A DNA stretch of 9,968 nt from Pelagibacteraceae bacterium TMED259. Its GTDB lineage: Bacteria; Pseudomonadota; Alphaproteobacteria; HIMB59. The notes beneath the pieces were generated by a model. That model was not told where the DNA came from and did not search any database. It saw only the letters and a program-made list of their open reading frames with translations. Numbering within the stretch: the first letter of the stretch is position 1; each line of letters begins with the position of its first letter. The DNA lies in NCBI GenBank assembly GCA_002169365.1, contig NHLE01000013.1, positions 1 to 9,968 on the forward strand, in the 5' to 3' direction. Position numbers and translations under genes: made by a program. Shown here piece after piece: positions 7,282 through 9,968 of the stretch.

Positions 7282-8820
7282 CTATAATTGAAGTAACTGT
7301 TGGTTATTTACTTCTATTTCTAAATCTTTTTTTATTTGATTAATTATACTTGAATATAATTGATTGATAATATTTTGTTTTATTTCCTCAGGTTGAATTG
7401 TGCCAATATCTTCTACTGATAGGTATACTACTTCGTTAGGTAGGATAATTTTTAATAATTCATTTTTTTTGATTGTTACAATATTTTCCAAATCTTCTTC
7501 CGGTATAAAAAACCCCTTAATTGACAACGAGTCAGTAAAATAATTAACTTTTATTGATCCCTTTTCTATTAGTTGATCTAAATTATGTTCATTTTTAATA
7601 TTGTTCTGAAAGTTTGAGTAGCTTGCAATGAAATTACTCTTATTCCCATCAATCAGTTCTTCTGAGTCTATATCAATAACTCTATAGCTATAAAAAAAGT
7701 TATCATTTATAAATTCATCTTCAAATTTATTAAAGTTAAATGTTTGAAATTTCTCTGGAATATTTTCAATAAAATTAAATGAATTAGAATAAATCTCATA
7801 TTCGTTTAAATATTGTTGAACTATACTTTCATTTTCTGTTGTAATTTCAAAACTGCTTACTTCGGCTTGTAAAATACTCTGCCTGATTGATTCTTTTACA
7901 TCTTCAAAATTTTTGGTTGATGTATCAAAAAAGTTAATTTTCTTAATGTAGAAAAAATTATCTCCTATATTTATAGCTTCACTATTCCCATTAACTTCTA
8001 ACTTTTCTAGTTCTGTTTTGATTTGTGGTAGTATTAAATTTTCATCAATATTTTCAAAAAACTTGAATTTCGCATTTTGTTTTGTTTTTAATGAGTCGAA
8101 ATCACCAAGAGATTTTTCTTCTAAAATAATCTGTTCATATGAATATTCTTTGTTAGTAGTAAATTCATTTAAATTTTCTTCATAATAGCTATTAAGTAAA
8201 TTTTCAGTTATCAAATTATCATTTAAAAAAGACTCAATATCATATTCTTGAATAACTACTTTATAGAAATTGTAATTATCTAAAAATTCCTGATCAAAAT
8301 TACTTTGGTTAATCTTTTGCTGTTGTTTTATTTCATAAATGGTTAGATTTTTTTCAATTAACAAAGATTCATTTATATCCATGGATACTAACTCTTGAAC
8401 TTTTAGTGAGTTATTGAATATATCTTTATTAATCCCGCCTGTGATTTCTTTCAGGTAGTTTTGCAAGCTTGCTTCATCGAGATTATTAAACATTTCTTCA
8501 TTATTTAGTGATTTTTTTAAAACAACTTTCTTAGAATTGTCACTAATCTTAATTTTTTTATTAAGATATTCTTCAAATACGAGCTGATTTACATATTGAT
8601 TGACAAATTGTATTTTAGAATACAACTCTTCTTCATCACTCAAGCTAGATAATTGTTTTTCTATTTTATAGTTTTCATATTCTCTGGAGAATTCAGTTGT
8701 TGTAATTTTTATATCTCCAACTTTTATTAGATGACTTTGACCAAAGTATGATCCAAACCCAATAAATAAAAAACTTATACCTAGAGCAGCGCTAAAAAAT
8801 AATACTATTAGTTTTTTCAT
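7282..8820 (-). CDS. Membrane-anchored SurA/PpiD-like periplasmic chaperone with degenerate parvulin region
   Basis: This is probably an inner-membrane-anchored periplasmic foldase. Residues 1-3 are MKK, and a hydrophobic segment at about 4-26 forms one N-terminal membrane anchor. A SurA-N-type helical domain follows, opening with VGDIKITTTEFSREYENYK (34-52). ITENLLNSYYEENLNEFT (204-221) matches the PpiD lead-in to the parvulin domain. The region after it (217-300) keeps the first strand (EYSYEQIIL) and last strand (FFYIKKINFF), but lacks the G-DF-LA and GG-LGW motifs of active parvulins. At 512 residues it is shorter than typical PpiD (~620). I see no Cys or Trp, and it is rich in Glu, Asp and Asn, as suits an extracytoplasmic protein. 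Alphaproteobacteria commonly have a PpiD-like gene beside the trp genes and tpiA. The family is fairly sure; isomerase activity is doubtful. It heads the operon. Confidence 0.8.
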   Translation of the reverse strand: MKKLIVLFFSAALGISFLFIGFGSYFGQSHLIKVGDIKITTTEFSREYENYKIEKQLSSLSDEEELYSKIQFVNQYVNQLVFEEYLNKKIKISDNSKKVVLKKSLNNEEMFNNLDEASLQNYLKEITGGINKDIFNNSLKVQELVSMDINESLLIEKNLTIYEIKQQQKINQSNFDQEFLDNYNFYKVVIQEYDIESFLNDNLITENLLNSYYEENLNEFTTNKEYSYEQIILEEKSLGDFDSLKTKQNAKFKFFENIDENLILPQIKTELEKLEVNGNSEAINIGDNFFYIKKINFFDTSTKNFEDVKESIRQSILQAEVSSFEITTENESIVQQYLNEYEIYSNSFNFIENIPEKFQTFNFNKFEDEFINDNFFYSYRVIDIDSEELIDGNKSNFIASYSNFQNNIKNEHNLDQLIEKGSIKVNYFTDSLSIKGFFIPEEDLENIVTIKKNELLKIILPNEVVYLSVEDIGTIQPEEIKQNIINQLYSSIINQIKKDLEIEVNNQQLLQL

Positions 8821-8857
8821 TTTATTTACAATTATTATCTGATATCAGTAAAACATC
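8821..8857. promoter_or_regulatory. Divergent intergenic region, probable promoter area for both operons
   Basis: These 37 bp separate the start codons of the leftward ten-gene operon and the rightward tpiA-secG-pyrG cluster. They are the only intergenic space longer than 6 nt in the window. Promoters for both directions must lie here or extend into the 5' ends of the flanking genes. A GATAAT on the minus strand (8839-8834) could be a -10 element for the leftward operon, but I see no good -35 at 16-18 nt. TATTAT at 8833-8838 is a weak -10 candidate for tpiA. Neither start codon has a Shine-Dalgarno sequence. A 10-bp palindrome lies inside the region. Confidence 0.4.
8839..8848. other. Perfect 10-bp palindrome, possible operator
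   Basis: CTGATATCAG is a perfect inverted repeat without a spacer, inside the 37-bp divergent spacer. It abuts the GATAAT candidate -10 on the minus strand. Its position fits an operator read by a dimeric regulator acting on both directions. A palindrome this long can arise by chance in AT-rich DNA, and no regulator recognising it can be named. Confidence 0.3.
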
Positions 8858-9568
8858 ATGAAATATATAATATTTAATTGGAAATCATATTTAAATTTAA
8901 AAGAAACAAGCTCTTTATCAAAGCTTATTGCCTCAATTCCTAAGTCAAAAAAACATAAAATTATTAGCTCTCCTAATAATTTTTTTCATTTATCGATTCA
9001 GGCAAAATATATTAAAAATGCACTAGCTGCTCAAAATTTAGACTTACACGGATTAGGGGCCAGTACAGGATCTTTAGATATTAGTTTTCTCAAAGATAGT
9101 AAAATCAAATACTGTATTTTAGGCCATTCAGAAGTTAGATCGAATTTTAAAGACACAGATAATACAGTTGCCCAGAAACTTAACTTGTGTATTTCTGGCA
9201 ATATAACTCCCATAGTTTGTATAGGGGAGTCTAAATCTGTATATAAATCAAAAAATACTAAGAAATTTCTTAAAACACAAATAGACTGTATTTTTGATAA
9301 AAAGACTTCTTATAAAGAAATTATTGTTGCTTATGAGCCGTTATGGTCAATTGGGACTGGATTAACCCCTAAAATGTCTGAAATTGACGATATCAGCAAT
9401 TATTTACATGATATTTGTAAAAAATACTCTTTTAAAAAAATAAAAATTTTATATGGTGGTTCGGTAAATTTAGATAATGTGTCGGACATACTAAATTTAC
9501 AAAAAGTGAATGGTGTTTTGGTTGGATCTGCATCTACCAAATCTGATTTCATAAAATACTTTAAATAA
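8858..9568 (+). CDS. tpiA: Triosephosphate isomerase
   Basis: TpiA interconverts dihydroxyacetone phosphate and glyceraldehyde 3-phosphate in glycolysis and gluconeogenesis. Catalytic residues are present: Asn7 and Lys9 in FNWKSY (usual GNWKMN), His90 in ILGHSEVR and Glu160 in AYEPLWSIGTG, where PLWSIGTG is the mobile loop 6. The phosphate-binding segments YGGSV (199-203) and GVLVGSAS (219-226) are also there. At 236 residues it is slightly shorter than the usual ~250. It starts with ATG and is the first gene of the rightward cluster; secG follows 3 nt after its stop. tpiA-secG-pyrG is a common alphaproteobacterial order. Confidence 0.97.
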   Translation: MKYIIFNWKSYLNLKETSSLSKLIASIPKSKKHKIISSPNNFFHLSIQAKYIKNALAAQNLDLHGLGASTGSLDISFLKDSKIKYCILGHSEVRSNFKDTDNTVAQKLNLCISGNITPIVCIGESKSVYKSKNTKKFLKTQIDCIFDKKTSYKEIIVAYEPLWSIGTGLTPKMSEIDDISNYLHDICKKYSFKKIKILYGGSVNLDNVSDILNLQKVNGVLVGSASTKSDFIKYFK

Positions 9569-9571
9569 ATA

Positions 9572-9895
9572 ATGATAAACTTATTTTTAATTGTTAGTGC
9601 TGTTATAGGAGCTGTTCTCATACTCATTATTCTTTTCCAAAAAACAGAGGGTGGTAGTTTGGGACTAGGTACACAAACTTCACTAACTGGTGGAATGACT
9701 GCAAATAAATCTTCATTCTCAGGTATGACAAAAATTACATACGCCATTGGGTTTGGTTTTTTATTCTGGTGTTTATTCATGGGCGCTGTAATAACTAAGC
9801 AATATTCCTCATCAACAGACCTTGATGAGATTCAAGATCAAATAATTATTGATGAATCAATAGAGGAGCAAATTCCAGAAGTGCCTAATCAGTGA
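9572..9895 (+). CDS. secG: Preprotein translocase subunit SecG
   Basis: SecG is the small accessory subunit of the SecYEG channel in the inner membrane. The 107-residue protein has two hydrophobic segments (about 4-22 and 55-75). Between them lies the typical SecG loop, LFQKTEGGSLGLGTQTSLTGG (family pattern LLQ-GKGG-LG), then SSFSGMTKIT, equivalent to the conserved stretch before the second membrane helix. The C-terminal tail of about 30 residues is strongly acidic (DLDEIQDQ, DESIEEQ). It lies 3 nt after tpiA, and its TGA stop overlaps the pyrG GTG start (GTGA). Confidence 0.93.
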   Translation: MINLFLIVSAVIGAVLILIILFQKTEGGSLGLGTQTSLTGGMTANKSSFSGMTKITYAIGFGFLFWCLFMGAVITKQYSSSTDLDEIQDQIIIDESIEEQIPEVPNQ

Positions 9896-9968
9896 AATTA
9901 ATTTTTGTTACCGGAGGTGTTGTATCATCACTAGGTAAGGGAATAGTCACTGCATCACTAGCCTCATT
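9892..9968 (+). CDS. pyrG: CTP synthase, N-terminal part (cut by window edge)
   Basis: CTP synthase aminates UTP to CTP using ATP and glutamine. Only the first 25 codons are present. Read from GTG at 9892-9894, they give KLIFVTGGVVSSLGKGIVTA after the initiator, which is the nearly invariant nucleotide-binding N-terminus of bacterial PyrG (KYIFVTGGVVSSLGKGI). The GTG start overlaps the secG stop by 4 bp (GTGA), and no Shine-Dalgarno is seen, so coupling to secG is likely. The amidotransferase domain lies beyond the window. Confidence 0.95.
   Translation, partial: MKLIFVTGGVVSSLGKGIVTASLAS

Noticed and set aside
7282..8820. A complete, active parvulin isomerase
   Set aside because: The core parvulin motifs are not recognisable, so the call was limited to SurA/PpiD-like.
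8821..8857. Defined -35/-10 promoters for both directions
   Set aside because: Only weak -10-like hexamers are present, without matching -35 elements at proper spacing, so only a general regulatory region is reported.
9400..9780. A 126-codon minus-strand open frame across the tpiA/secG junction
   Set aside because: It is antisense to two well-supported genes and has no recognisable motif.
5318..9895. Reassignment of TGA to tryptophan, as in some reduced alphaproteobacterial symbionts
   Set aside because: TGA ends trpG, trpE, moaC, gltX and secG at the expected lengths, and Trp is encoded by TGG, for example in the NWK motif of tpiA.

Overview
This is a very AT-rich window (under one third G+C by eye) of a tightly packed bacterial chromosome. 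It contains only housekeeping and biosynthetic genes. The gene order SurA/PpiD-like – trpE – trpG – trpD – trpC – moaC – moeA – lexA – gltX – gltA, divergent from tpiA – secG – pyrG, is characteristic of Alphaproteobacteria. With the base composition, the scarcity of Shine-Dalgarno sequences and the overlapping start/stop codons, it suggests a genome-streamlined alphaproteobacterium. A free-living marine, SAR11-like or similar lineage is plausible, but the exact clade cannot be fixed from this window. TGA works as a stop and TGG as Trp, so the code is the standard one.

Minus strand, 8820 down to 1: one apparent operon of ten genes. It starts with a membrane-anchored SurA/PpiD-like foldase (7282..8820). 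The tryptophan block follows: anthranilate synthase large and small subunits (trpE, trpG), anthranilate phosphoribosyltransferase (trpD) and indole-3-glycerol-phosphate synthase (trpC). These take chorismate to indole-3-glycerol phosphate; trpF, trpA and trpB must lie elsewhere. Two molybdenum-cofactor genes come next (moaC, moeA), then the SOS repressor gene lexA, glutamyl-tRNA synthetase (gltX) and the first 69 codons of citrate synthase (gltA), cut by the window edge. Junctions are 1-bp TAATG, 4-bp ATGA or 8-bp overlaps, with one 6-nt gap.

A 37-bp divergent spacer (8821..8857) is the only intergenic space longer than six bases. It carries a perfect 10-bp palindrome and presumably holds or overlaps the promoters for both directions. 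No gene-free stretch approaches 300 bases.

Plus strand, 8858 to the end: triosephosphate isomerase (tpiA), the SecG translocon subunit, and the first 25 codons of CTP synthase (pyrG), with a 3-nt gap and a 4-bp GTGA overlap.

No novel defence, mobile or secondary-metabolite system is visible. The points worth a second look are reductive changes inside familiar proteins: MoaC without its KGD lysine, GluRS without the zinc-binding segment, and a PpiD-like protein with a shrunken parvulin domain. In addition, comEC seems to be missing from the usual lexA–gltX gap, lexA sits in mid-operon with no visible SOS box, and several operon genes carry A9 tracts.
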